Shown here: in pieces, positions 1 to 8,151 of the stretch | Numbering within the stretch: the stretch's first letter is position 1 | Layout of the letters: every line of letters begins with the position of its first letter | Assembly: GCF_023503965.1 (NCBI RefSeq) | Contig: NZ_CP097298.1 | Span: 1 to 64,000 of the forward strand | Direction: 5' to 3' | DNA length: 64,000 nt | DNA from: Brevundimonas albigilva | GTDB lineage: Bacteria; Pseudomonadota; Alphaproteobacteria; Caulobacterales; Caulobacteraceae | The notes under the pieces: model-generated | Told to the model about the DNA's origin: nothing | Databases searched by the model: none | What the model saw: the letters and a program-made list of their open reading frames with translations, nothing else | Made by a program: the position numbers and the translations under genes

Positions 1-244
1 CCTGCTGGTCGGGACGCTGTTCGCCGGGGCCATCACCACGCTCGGGCAGATCGCCCGCGACGATGAGGGCGGCGGCGGCCTTCTCGGCGACGCCGGCGAC
101 GCGGCGGCCATCGAGGGCGCCCGCGTCGGCGGCCGGCTGATCGACCGGGAACTGGAGGTCCGCCCGTCCATCCGGCTGCGGGCGGGCGCGCCCGTGCGGG
201 TGATGATCACCCGCGATCTGATCCTTGAGCCGTACCAGCCATGA
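1..244 (+). CDS. trbI: TrbI/VirB10-like conjugal transfer protein, C-terminal end (partial)
   Basis: The reading frame is open from the window edge (codons from base 2) to a TGA at 242-244. The visible 80 residues carry a glycine-rich stretch, then GRLIDRELEVRPSI and the end PVRVMITRDLILEPY, typical of the C-terminus of TrbI/VirB10 proteins, which span the inner and outer membranes in the type IV secretion channel. The start is outside the window. The stop overlaps the next start as ATGA, so it is translationally coupled to the TraF peptidase. TrbI followed by a TraF-like peptidase is a common order in alphaproteobacterial conjugation modules. Confidence 0.75.
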   Translation, partial: LLVGTLFAGAITTLGQIARDDEGGGGLLGDAGDAAAIEGARVGGRLIDRELEVRPSIRLRAGAPVRVMITRDLILEPYQP

Positions 245-750
245 GCCCGCTCGATAATGGAAACCGCTGGTGCGTGACGGGCGTCGCCGTGTTCGCCCTC
301 GGCTGCCTGGCGCTGATCGGCGAGCACGTCCCGGCGTTGGCGCTCGTCAACGAAAGCCCGAGCCTGCCCGAGGGCCTCTACGCCCGGCGGTTCGGCGCCG
401 AAATCGAGCGTGGCGTCGTGGTGGCCATTCCCCAGCCGACCACGGCGCGGGCCTATCTCGCGGATCTCGGCATGCCGGGGGACGTGGCGCTGATCAAACG
501 GGTCGCGGCGGCGGGCGGCGACCGCATCTGCGTGGATGGCGCGCAGTTGCGGACGCCAGGCGGCGTCCGGTGGGTCCGCACCCACGATCGGCGCGGCGCG
601 GTCCTGCCGCGCTGGTCGGGGTGCCGACGGCTCGGGTCGGACGAACTCTTTCTGCTCGGCGATACGGCCGGGAGTTTCGACAGCCGGTATTTCGGGCCCG
701 TGATGCGCTCCGAGGTGCTCGGCGTCTATCAGGAGGTGCTGAGATGGTGA
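241..750 (+). CDS. traF: TraF-type signal peptidase (S26 family) of the conjugation system
   Basis: A 169-aa protein with one N-terminal membrane segment (about residues 14-34) followed by the S26 catalytic region. The motif NESPSLPEGLY (37-47) supplies the nucleophile, probably Ser41, and LIKRVAA (84-90) supplies the general base, probably Lys86. The C-terminal GDTAGSFDSRYFGPV matches the conserved S26 box. Known: TraF of RP4 matures the pilin precursor and is needed for the mating pilus. It starts inside the trbI stop codon and its end overlaps the start of the lytic transglycosylase (ATG at 744), so all three look like one transfer operon. Confidence 0.88.
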   Translation: MSPLDNGNRWCVTGVAVFALGCLALIGEHVPALALVNESPSLPEGLYARRFGAEIERGVVVAIPQPTTARAYLADLGMPGDVALIKRVAAAGGDRICVDGAQLRTPGGVRWVRTHDRRGAVLPRWSGCRRLGSDELFLLGDTAGSFDSRYFGPVMRSEVLGVYQEVLRW

Positions 751-1348
751 GAATGATCCTTTGGGCGGCGGCGCTCCTCGCCTTGGGCGCGCCGGCTTCC
801 GCCCAAACCGTCGACTGGCGCGCGGCGGGCGGCGACCTGTTCGGCCGAGCGACGGCGGAGGCCGGATCGGCGCCGGCCGACGCAGGGGAGGGGATGCGCC
901 CCGCCTGGCCGCGCTCAGCCAGCCTTTCCAGGCCGAGATCGCCCGAGCGGCGGCGGCGCACGGACTGGACGAGAAACTGCTGCACGCCCTGGTCCTGACC
1001 GAGTCCGCCTACCAGCTAGGGGCTCTGTCCCCGGCGGGGGCGGGCGGACTGACCCAGCTCATGCCCGATACGGCCCGCGAACTGGGGGTGGGCGATCGCT
1101 TCGATCCGGTCCAGAACCTGCGCGGAGGCGCGGACTATCTTGCCCGGCAGCTGCTGCGCTTCGGAGACCTGCGCCTCGCGCTGAGCGCCTACAACGCCGG
1201 CCCGGGTCGCGTGGCGCGGCTTGGCCGGGTTCCAGATATAGCCGAGACCCAGGCCTATGTGATTTCGGTCATCGACTGCTACCTGGCCCTGACGGCGGGG
1301 CAAGCCCCGCGCAACAGTCTGCACTGCCGCCCGCGTGTGCAGCCATGA
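744..1348 (+). CDS. Lytic transglycosylase of the conjugation module (frameshifted as sequenced)
   Basis: ATG at 744 gives a clean signal peptide (LLALGAPASAQ, cleavage near residue 24), but this frame leaves the family sequence near 885-895, in a G-rich stretch (GGGGAGGGG). The catalytic SLT domain continues in another frame to 1348. Motifs there are LVLTESAYQ with the catalytic Glu, GGLTQLMPDTA and LSAYNAGPGRV, all standard for SLT-type murein transglycosylases. Such enzymes cut peptidoglycan locally so that the type IV secretion channel can be built. One missing base makes the locus divisible by three, so a sequencing deletion is likely. The end overlaps the next start as ATGA. Confidence 0.8.
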
Positions 1349-1626
1349 TCGGGGTCGGTCTCGGGGAGGACGCGGGAGCCGCCGGGGGCGCCGACGACCT
1401 TCTGACGCGCACTGAGGCCTCCGCCTTCCTGTCGCAGCTCGGCATCCAGCTGAAGCCCGCGAGCCTCGCCCGGCTCTGGTCGACGGGATCGAACGGACCG
1501 CCATGCCGCCATATCCGTTCCAAGCCGTTTTATCCCCGCGGGCTGCTGCGCGACTGGGCGCGCAGCCAGATCACCGACGTTCGAACCGGGGCCCCGCCGG
1601 CCGCTCGGGGGCGGCGTCGTGGCTAG
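1345..1626 (+). CDS. Small helix-turn-helix-like protein of unknown function
   Basis: A 93-aa protein starting inside the stop of the transglycosylase. The middle part (LLTRTEASAFLSQLGIQ, then ARLWSTGSNGPPCRHI and RGLLRDWARSQ) resembles excisionase or MerR-like winged helix proteins that read 'a column or residue pattern, then a small DNA-binding wing'. I do not recognise a named family. Its place in the transfer operon just before an AlpA-like regulator suggests a DNA-binding accessory protein of the element. The C-terminus is basic (ARGRRRG). Confidence 0.6.
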   Translation: MIGVGLGEDAGAAGGADDLLTRTEASAFLSQLGIQLKPASLARLWSTGSNGPPCRHIRSKPFYPRGLLRDWARSQITDVRTGAPPAARGRRRG

Positions 1627-1810
1627 GGCCGGTGTCACAGCGGCGCAGATTCTCGCGGACCCTGCGGCGAGCTTCGCCCTGAAAGCCGTCCTAACGGAAT
1701 GGCGGCGACGGGACCCGATCGACGCGGCGAACGACGCCCGCTTGCTGCGGGACGTATTGGAAGATGAGGTGGACCGGAGACTTGCGGGGCGCTGTCATGA
1801 CCGGGGATGA
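1619..1810 (+). CDS. Hypothetical 63-aa protein in the transfer operon
   Basis: GTG start at 1619 overlapping the end of the preceding gene. The protein is short and mostly helical by composition (QILADPAASFALKAVLTEW, then DAANDARLLRDVLEDEVDRR). I recognise no domain. Tight packing between two plausible DNA-binding genes, with 14 bases of overlap with the AlpA-like gene, supports it being translated, and third-position GC is high. A role in regulation or relaxosome assembly would only be a guess. Confidence 0.5.
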   Translation: MARAGVTAAQILADPAASFALKAVLTEWRRRDPIDAANDARLLRDVLEDEVDRRLAGRCHDRG

Positions 1811-2197
1811 AGGGCCGCCGGACGTTGGCGGCAGGGACGACCGCCTCCTGTCCTGGGACCAGGTGGAACGGATCGCCAGCATCAGCCGGTCGACCGCCTG
1901 GCGCATGGAGCGGGATGGCGAGTTCCCGCGCCGCGTCCGCGTGTCGCCCGGCCGCGTCGGTTGGTGGGAGAGCGAACTGACCCAGTGGAAGCGGAGCCGG
2001 TCAGGCGAGGTCCCGCCGCCCCCGCCGCGCAAGGCGCCCGCGCGCCGCGGTTGCCGGGGATGCCGCGCTCCATGCCGCGTCCGGGTTCCGGATCGGAGCC
2101 CGCGCCAAACCTCCCGGTCGCGGCCCCTGCGCTTACGCCCAGGAAGCGTCGGCGTCGGCCGGCTGACCCCGGGGCCCAGATCGACTTCGGGTTCTGA
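1797..2197 (+). CDS. AlpA-family excisionase/regulator (probably frameshifted in its C-terminal half)
   Basis: The N-terminal part reads WDQVERIASISRSTAWRMER, then GEFPRRVRVSPGRVGWWESE and LTQWKRSR, the classic AlpA pattern (short HTH, 'FP..V.l....vgW...ev..W'). AlpA proteins are small regulators or excisionases of prophages and ICEs. Beyond about 2010-2035, in a run of CCG/CCC codons, the original frame loses normal codon use and runs far into the next gene. A neighbouring frame gives high GC at third positions and a tidy end (PADPGAQIDFGF, stop at 2197). One base missing in the C-rich run would join them, giving about 133 aa. Confidence 0.65.
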
Positions 2198-2379
2198 GAC
2201 GCGCTTGACCGGCGCCGCCTGCCCGTCCGGTCGAGGCGGCGACCGACCAGGCGGGTCGGCAGGCTTGCCGGCGTTTTGCAATGGGTCGCGCATTGCTCCA
2301 TGGCGGCTTCTGCACGACAATCGTCCGAATCAGGCAGACAAAGGACTTGCCGCATTTCTCGGGGGGAACCACGCACGCC

Positions 2380-3024
2380 ATGCCTGCGCCGGCACGCCCG
2401 AAAATCTATCACATCACCCACATGGACAACCTGCCGACGATCATCGGCCAAGGCGGGCTGTTCAGCGACGCCCGGATGATCGCCGCCGGCGGCCCGGTCA
2501 CCGCCATCGGCATGGCCTCGATCAAGGCGCGGCGCCTGGGCCTTCCGGTGCGCTGCCATCCTGGCGATACGGTCGGCCAGTATGTCCCGTTCTATTTTTG
2601 TTCTAGATCGGTGATGCTCTATCTGCTACATCGGGGCAATCATCCCGAGGTCAACTACCGCGGCGGCCAGGAACCGATCGTCCACTTGGAGGCCGACCTG
2701 CGCACGGTGGTGGACTGGGCGCAGGCTCACGGGCGGCGCTGGGCGTTCACCTTGTCGAATGCAGGCGCCTACTATGCGGAGTTTCGCGACAGCCTCGAGG
2801 CGCTCGACGAAATCCGTTGGGACGCGGTGATGTCCAATGCCTGGTCCGCCGCCGAGGTTCGGGAAGGCAAGCAGGCCGAGTTTCTCCTGCACGACAGCGT
2901 CCCGTGGGATCTGGTGGAACGGATCGGGGTGGTGAACCAGCCCGTCAAGCTGGCGGTGGAGGCCCGATTGCGCGGCGCCGCCCACGCGCCGCGCGTCGAC
3001 CTGCAGCCGACGTGGTATTACTAG
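2380..3024 (+). CDS. darT: DarT toxin, ssDNA thymidine ADP-ribosyltransferase
   Basis: 214 aa, the usual DarT length. The start KIYHITHMDNLPTII is the family N-terminus. Arg51 (KARRLG) sits at the NAD-contacting position known from Thermus DarT, and QAEFLLHDSVPW carries the catalytic Glu (Glu167). Known: DarT ADP-ribosylates thymidine in single-stranded DNA using NAD, blocking replication; DarTG systems stop phage DNA synthesis. The ATG at 2380 is preceded by a purine-rich ribosome site near 2361-2368, and the in-frame ATG at 2281 looks too far upstream. The gene is 8 bases upstream of darG, so the toxin precedes the antitoxin in one operon. Confidence 0.93.
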   Translation: MPAPARPKIYHITHMDNLPTIIGQGGLFSDARMIAAGGPVTAIGMASIKARRLGLPVRCHPGDTVGQYVPFYFCSRSVMLYLLHRGNHPEVNYRGGQEPIVHLEADLRTVVDWAQAHGRRWAFTLSNAGAYYAEFRDSLEALDEIRWDAVMSNAWSAAEVREGKQAEFLLHDSVPWDLVERIGVVNQPVKLAVEARLRGAAHAPRVDLQPTWYY

Positions 3025-3032
3025 GGGGAGCG

Positions 3033-4088
3033 ATGATCACATTCACCAGCGGCGACATCCTGAAGTCGGGCGCCGAGGCGCTCGTCAACACCGTCAACTG
3101 CGTCGGCGTCATGGGCCGGGGCGTCGCGCTGCAATTCAAGAACGCGTTCCAGGACAATTATGAGGCCTATGCGCGGGCGTGCGAAGCGCAGGAGGTCCAG
3201 CCGGGCCGGATGTTCGTCTATGAGCGCCATCGCCTGGATACGCCGCGCTTCATCATCAATTTTCCGACCAAACGCCACTGGCGCGGCAAGAGCCGGATGG
3301 AGGACATCGACGCCGGCCTGATCGACCTGATTCGCGTGATCCGCGAGCGGAAGATCCGGTCGATCGCCATTCCGCCGCTCGGCAGCGGCCTGGGCGGACT
3401 GGATTGGCGTCAGGTGCGGCCGCGCATCGAGCAAGCCCTGCAGGCTGTCCCGGATGTCGAGGTCATCGTCTACGAGCCGGGCGGCGCGCCCGCGGCCGAC
3501 GCGATGTCGAGGTCGCGCGCGGCGCCGGCGATGTCGCCGGGCCGCGCGGCGCTGGTCGGGCTGGTCGACCGATATCTCAACGGCCTGCTGGACCCGTTCG
3601 TCAGCCTGCTCGAGGTCCACAAGCTGATGTACTTCATGCAGGAAGCCGGCGAACCGCTGAAGCTGCGCTACGCCAAGGCCTTTTTCGGGCCCTACGCCGA
3701 GAACCTCCGGCATGTGCTGCGCGAGGTCGAAGGCCACTATCTGTCCGGCTACGCCGATGGCGGCGACGCGCCGACCAAACGGCTCGAGCTGGTGCCCGGC
3801 GCGGTCGTCGACGCCCAGGCCAAGCTCAAGGACGCCCCCGAGACGCAGGCGCGCTTCGAGCGCGTGACCGATCTGGTCGAGGGCTTCGAGTCGCCGTTCG
3901 GCCTGGAGCTTCTGGCGACGGTGCACTGGGTCGCGACCCGGCTGGACGCCGGAAGCGCGGACGCGGCGGTGTCCGAGACCTATGCCTGGGGCGAGCGCAA
4001 GCGCCAGTTCTCGCCCGAGCAGGTGCGGCTGGCCTATGACGTCCTGCAGGACAAGGGCTGGTTGGCGTCGCGGCCGCTGGCGGCCTGA
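3033..4088 (+). CDS. darG: DarG antitoxin, macrodomain DNA ADP-ribosylglycohydrolase
   Basis: 351 aa. Residues 1-155 are a macrodomain: SGDILKSGAEALVNTVNC, VMGRGVALQFK, INFPTKRHWRGKS with Lys80 (the residue shown to matter for deADP-ribosylation in Thermus DarG), and PPLGSGLGGLDW. The C-terminal part (about 175-351) holds KLMYFMQEAG and AFFGPYAENLRHVL and corresponds to the DarG domain that binds DarT directly. Known: DarG removes ADP-ribose from DNA thymidine and also sequesters the toxin. The TGA stop overlaps the ATG of the next gene (TGATG at 4086-4090), so the third gene is translationally coupled. Confidence 0.92.
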   Translation: MITFTSGDILKSGAEALVNTVNCVGVMGRGVALQFKNAFQDNYEAYARACEAQEVQPGRMFVYERHRLDTPRFIINFPTKRHWRGKSRMEDIDAGLIDLIRVIRERKIRSIAIPPLGSGLGGLDWRQVRPRIEQALQAVPDVEVIVYEPGGAPAADAMSRSRAAPAMSPGRAALVGLVDRYLNGLLDPFVSLLEVHKLMYFMQEAGEPLKLRYAKAFFGPYAENLRHVLREVEGHYLSGYADGGDAPTKRLELVPGAVVDAQAKLKDAPETQARFERVTDLVEGFESPFGLELLATVHWVATRLDAGSADAAVSETYAWGERKRQFSPEQVRLAYDVLQDKGWLASRPLAA

Positions 4089-6061
4089 TGGCGACCCATC
4101 GCGTTCAGCTTCAGGCCAAGCAGGACCACATCGAGACCGTCGTTCGCACGACGGAGCCGCTGCGCGCGATCGCCGAACTGGTTTAGAACGGATTCGACGC
4201 GGGCGCCACGCGCGTCCATGTCGAGTTTCGGCGTACGGCGCTGGGCGGCGTCGACGAGATCATCGTCAACGACGACGGCGAGGGGATCAGCGCGGACCGC
4301 GCGGACCGGGATTTCGGACAACTCGGCGAATCCTGGAAACGCTCCGCCGCGCCGAGCGGCCGCGCCTATCACGGCAAGGAGGGACGGGGTCGGCTGCGGT
4401 TCTTCTCCCTGGCCGACCGCGCCCGCTGGACCTCGCGATACGCGAGCGAGGACGGTCTCAAACAGCTGTCGATCGACATCCGCGCCGAATCCATCGAGAC
4501 CGCCGAGATCGGCGACCCGGAGCCGGCGGTCGGCGCCCCGGGCGTTTCGGTGTCGTTGCATCCGCTGAAACAGAACCTCGACGCCCTCGTCACCGACGAG
4601 CAGCGCCGGCAGTTCACCGCCATCTTCGCCCAGTATCTGAAGCTCTACCCGCAGCTGGAGCTCTGGTACGACGGCGCCCGGATCGATCCGTCGACGGCGA
4701 TCGCCGACGCCGTCTCTCTCGTCCTGCCGCCCATCGTCGGCAGGGACCGGACGATCCGCGACGTGAAGCTCGACATCGTCGAATGGTCGACGCCGATCGA
4801 CAGCCGCAAGATCCACTTCTGCGGCGACAACGGCATTGTGCTCGGCTCGCAGCCGGCGCGCATCAATGCGCCAGACTTCGCCTTCTCGATCTACGCGACC
4901 TCCAGCTTCTTCGTCGAACTCGCCGCCGACAACCTGCTCGAACTGGAGCTGACCGACGGCGATTTCGCCAGGGTCGTGGAGGCGGTCCGCGATCAGTCGC
5001 AGGCGCACTTCCGCAGACGCGGCCACGAGCGGGCCGGACGCCTGATCGAGGAGCTCAAGGCCGCGGGAGCCTATCCCTACGAGGGGGACCCGACCGATAC
5101 GCTTCAGCAGCGGGAGCGGGACGTGTTCGACATGGCGACCTACGCCGTGTCCAACTACTCCAAGGAGTTCCGCAAGGCCGACACCGGCCTGAAGCGCATG
5201 ACCCTGACCCTGCTGCGTGAGGCGCTGCGGCACAACCCGGACTCGCTGACCCAGATCCTGCACGCCGTGGTGGGACTCCCCAAGGAGCGGCAGAACCAGT
5301 TCTCGGCCCTGCTCAAGAAGACCGAACTGTCCAACATCATCGCGGCGTCCAGCCTGATCGCCGACCGGATCGCCTTCCTCCAGACGCTGCGCCAGGCCGT
5401 GTTCGACACCGACGGCAAGAAGGTCATTCGCGAACGCGGCGGCCTGGACCTGCTGGTGCGGGACAACACCTGGATTTTCGGCGAGCAGTTTCACCTCGCG
5501 GTTCCCGAAGCGGGCCTGACCAAGGTGATGCAACGGGTCTCGGAGGACCTGGGCGGGAAGCGCGCCGGCGGGCGGGTCACCAAGCCGGACGGTCGCACCG
5601 GCCGGGTCGACCAGTTGCTCGGCCGCAGCATCCCCGGGCCCCATCAGGAAAGACGGGAGTATCTGATCGTGGAGCTCAAGCGGCCCTCGGCCAAGGCCGA
5701 TCGCAAGATGCTCAACCAGATTTCCGACTACGCCTTGGCCCTCGCCGGCGCGCCCGACTTCCGGCACACCGACACGCGGTGGAACTTCTTCCTGGTCGTG
5801 GGCGAATACGACGACATCGTCGGACAGGCGATCACACAGGAAGGACGCGAGATCGGCATCGCCGTGCGACAGCCCAACTATACGGTGTGGGTGCGGTGCT
5901 GGGGCGAAATCCTCCGCGAATGCGACGCCCGGCTGCAGTACATCCAGGACCACCTGAAGGTCGAGATTTCCGACGAGGAGATCGCCAGCCGGCTTCGGGC
6001 CTTGCAGACAAGCTTCGGCCGGGAGGCCGGCGACGACCCCGAGACCTCGCCGGGGTCCTGA
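4088..6061 (+). pseudogene. GHKL-family ATPase with C-terminal PD-(D/E)XK-like nuclease domain; amber codon in the ATP-binding N box
   Basis: One frame of 658 codons from ATG 4088 to 6061, broken only by TAG at 4184-4186 (codon 33). N-terminal GHKL/Bergerat ATPase: N box IAELV-stop-NGFDAGA, G1 box NDDGEGIS (about 61-68), G2 box HGKEGRGRLRFF (95-106). The stop lies where the family has a Trp or another variable residue; TGG to TAG is one base. The C-terminal half has TWIFGEQFHL (about 461-470), RVDQLLGR with Asp508, and YLIVELKRP with Glu529/Lys531, a D...ExK pattern of restriction-endonuclease-fold nucleases that recalls Shedu-like DUF4263 domains. ATPase-nuclease fusions of this kind are common in phage defence. 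As sequenced it makes a 32-residue peptide unless read through or restarted (GTG at 4550). Confidence 0.75.
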
Positions 6062-6135
6062 CCTACGACTGGCGCTTTCAGCCAGCGGGTTCGTCGTTTC
6101 CAACTGCGCCGCCTCGGCTGCGCGCGCGATCCGCT

Positions 6136-6963
6136 CTAGTCGAGCGCGACGGCCTGCGGCCGCGCGGCGCGGAACTGGGGCCAGGCTTCGCCGAGCACCT
6201 TGATCGCCGAGCGGAAGAACAGGAGGGCGATGACGCCGCCGACGAGGATGTCGGGCCAGCCCGCGTTGAACCAGGCCACTCCGCCCGCCGCGATCAACAC
6301 GCCGGTGTTGGCGATGACGTCGTTGCGCGAGCACTCGAAGGTGCTCGACAGGTTCACGTCGCGGTTCCGGAACCGGTAGAGCATTGCGAGGCAGGCCAGG
6401 TTCGCGACCAGGGCGATCGCGCCGAACACGCCCATGGTCTCGGCGGTCGGGGTGATGTCGCCCATCAGCTTGCGGACCACTTCCACAAAGACCCAGATTC
6501 CGAAGGCGGCGATGACTGCGGCCTTCACGAGCGCCGCTCCGGCGCGCCAGCGCAGGCTGCGCTTCAGGGCGTAGAGGCTTAGCCCGTAGACAAGGGCGTC
6601 GCCGAGCATGTCGACGGAATCGGCCATCAGGGCGGTGGACCGCGCGAACAGTCCCGCCCCGAACTCGGCGAAGAACATCAGCAGATTGATCACCAGCACG
6701 ATGACCAGCACGCGCCGGACGTCGGCGTGCTCACCCAGCGCGGCGATCTCGTCGCCCTTGGCGGAACAGCAGTCATCGCCCGCGAAATGGGTCTGGGCCG
6801 GGACGATGGGCGCGGCCGTGACGAAGGACGGCGTGGACGCGCAGGGGGTCGGCCCGGCGCAGCACCCCGCCGCCGCCGAAGCGGACGCCGGCTCCAGGAC
6901 GCTCTGGCTCGAACAGGTCGGGCCGACCTCGTCGGACGTCGGAGGGGAGCAGCAGTCTTTCAT
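6136..6963 (-). CDS. Cation diffusion facilitator (CDF) metal exporter with Cys-rich N-terminus
   Basis: 275 aa. The first 75 residues are unusual: MKDCCSPP, AAGCCAGPTPC and DDCCSAKGDE give several CC or CxxxC pairs likely to bind soft metal ions. The rest is the CDF membrane domain: FFAEFGAGLFARSTALMADS, DMLGDALVYGLSLY with the Asp pair of the transport site, and further helices ending in PDILVGGVIALLFF. The long cytoplasmic C-terminal domain of classic CDFs is absent. The start at 6963 was chosen because it begins the Cys motif. It is divergent from merR, and a MerR-type promoter lies in the 70-bp gap, so it is very probably the metal-induced target. Confidence 0.85.
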   Translation of the reverse strand: MKDCCSPPTSDEVGPTCSSQSVLEPASASAAAGCCAGPTPCASTPSFVTAAPIVPAQTHFAGDDCCSAKGDEIAALGEHADVRRVLVIVLVINLLMFFAEFGAGLFARSTALMADSVDMLGDALVYGLSLYALKRSLRWRAGAALVKAAVIAAFGIWVFVEVVRKLMGDITPTAETMGVFGAIALVANLACLAMLYRFRNRDVNLSSTFECSRNDVIANTGVLIAAGGVAWFNAGWPDILVGGVIALLFFRSAIKVLGEAWPQFRAARPQAVALD

Positions 6964-6997
6964 CGGAGCGAGCCTTGCCGGAAACGTGTCGGCCGCC

Positions 6998-7028
6998 GAT
7001 ATACGATCTATAGTCCCTATAGGTTCAA
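6998..7028 (-). promoter_or_regulatory. MerR-type metal-responsive promoter and operator for the CDF gene
   Basis: Read on the minus strand: -35 TTGAAC (7028-7023), a spacer of exactly 19 bp, and -10 TATATC (7003-6998). Centred in the spacer is the inverted repeat CTATAG-GGA-CTATAG (7022-7008). Known: MerR-family activators work on promoters with overlong 19-20 bp spacers and bind a dyad inside the spacer, untwisting it when metal is bound. The adjacent merR gene starts at 7034, only a few bases from the -35, so the regulator probably controls itself from the same site. Confidence 0.82.
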
Positions 7029-7033
7029 GGCCT

Positions 7034-7480
7034 GTGACAGAGAGATTTTCGATCGGCGAGCTTGGGCGGCGCACGGGCTGCAAGGTGGTCACCATCCGCT
7101 ACTACGAGCAGATCGGTCTATTGGACGCGCCGGAACGCGGGGAGGGCGGCCACCGCGTCTATGAGCGGGCGCATCTGGACCGGCTGTCCTTCATCCGACG
7201 CGCCCGTGATCTCGGCTTCTCGCACGACGACATCCGCAGCCTGCTGACGCTGTCCACCGGGCCTGCCGCCGGTCCGTGCCAGGCGGTCGATCATGTGGCG
7301 GCGGCTCATCTGGACGCGGTGCGGGCCAAGATCTCGGATCTTCGGCGCCTGGAACTGATCCTTGTCTCGGTGCTCGACCAGTGTGGGCGGACGACGGTCG
7401 AAGCCTGCTGCGTGCTCGACGCCCTGAGAGCGCCGTCCGCTGAGGATGGCGTGCGCCCTGCCTTTGTTACCACCGTTTGA
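7034..7480 (+). CDS. MerR-family heavy-metal-responsive transcriptional regulator
   Basis: 148 aa. The N-terminal winged helix (MTERFSIGELGRRTG, TIRYYEQIGLLDAPER, HRVYERAHLDRLSFI) is canonical MerR. A dimerisation coiled coil follows (about 84-118). Cys82, Cys117 and the pair Cys125-Cys126 are the probable metal ligands; the spacing of Cys82 and Cys117 fits the Zn/Cd/Pb/Hg-sensing branch. GTG start at 7034 is chosen because the family sequence begins there. It is divergent from the CDF gene whose promoter carries the matching dyad. Which metal it senses cannot be told from sequence alone. Confidence 0.88.
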   Translation: MTERFSIGELGRRTGCKVVTIRYYEQIGLLDAPERGEGGHRVYERAHLDRLSFIRRARDLGFSHDDIRSLLTLSTGPAAGPCQAVDHVAAAHLDAVRAKISDLRRLELILVSVLDQCGRTTVEACCVLDALRAPSAEDGVRPAFVTTV

Positions 7481-7523
7481 CCGTCACCAGGTCTGAGTGA
7501 GGGGTCGTGCGGCCGCAGCCGCC

Positions 7524-8000
7524 TTACGCGCCGTTGTGTCGTCCGAAGGGGCGCGTCGAGCCGTCCGCGAGGATCAGGAGAGTGACATAGGGCTCTCGGC
7601 CGGCGGCCTCCATGCCGGGCGATCCGGCCGGCATGCCGGGCGCAGTCAGGGCGCGCGCGGCGGGGGCCTCGCGCAGGAGCCGTTCGACATCCGACGCCGG
7701 CACATGGCCTTCGATCGCGTAGCGGCCGACCACGCCGGTGTGGCACGACGCGAGGCGGTCCGGAATCCCGTGACGGGCCCGGATCGGGGCGAGGTCTTCG
7801 AGGTCGACCACGCGCGCCGTCCAGCCGGCGCCGCGCATGTGTGCGACCCAGCCGCCGCAGCAGCCGCACCAGGGCGTCTAGTAGACGGTGATCTGCCGCG
7901 CGACCCGACCGGGGGTCTGCGCCAGGGCGAGGGGCGGGAGGGCGGCGGCCGCCAGACCCGTGACAAGCGCGGCGCGGCGGGTGAGACGAAGAGAGGACAT
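7524..8000 (-). pseudogene. DUF411 copper/metal-binding secreted protein with an in-frame amber codon
   Basis: The frame from ATG 8000 to 7524 gives 158 codons. It starts with a signal peptide (SLRLTRRAALVTGLAAAALP, then LALAQ), reads ITVY, then TAG at 7880-7878 (codon 41), then TPWCGCCGGWVAHMRGAGW, DRLASCHTGVVGRYAIEGHVP and GMPAGSPGME. These are the hallmarks of DUF411 proteins, small periplasmic metal-binding proteins found in copper and mixed-metal resistance clusters. The stop sits where relatives have Lys (VYKTPxCGCC), so AAG to TAG is one change. A restart at the Met at 7838 would lose the CxxC motif. It ends 44 bases from merR, in the convergent direction. Confidence 0.75.
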
Positions 8001-8151
8001 GGCGGCTCCTGCGGACGGACCTGATCCTAGCAGCGCGCCGGCTGCGTGCACGCGACATGTCGCCGCTGATCGGGGTCATAGGGCGTTCGGGAAGACCTGT
8101 GGACTATGTAACAGATTGCCTCCTCTGGAGAACGGAAGTAACGAGCGCGCG

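Noticed and set aside
1345..1810. Possible toxin-antitoxin pair of two small overlapping genes
   Set aside because: Neither product shows toxin or antitoxin motifs; their place inside the transfer operon favours regulatory or transfer functions.
4184..7880. Genetic-code change with TAG read as an amino acid
   Set aside because: Many genes in the window end normally at TAG (for example darT at 3022-3024), so genome-wide reassignment is not supported; only local suppression or error remains.
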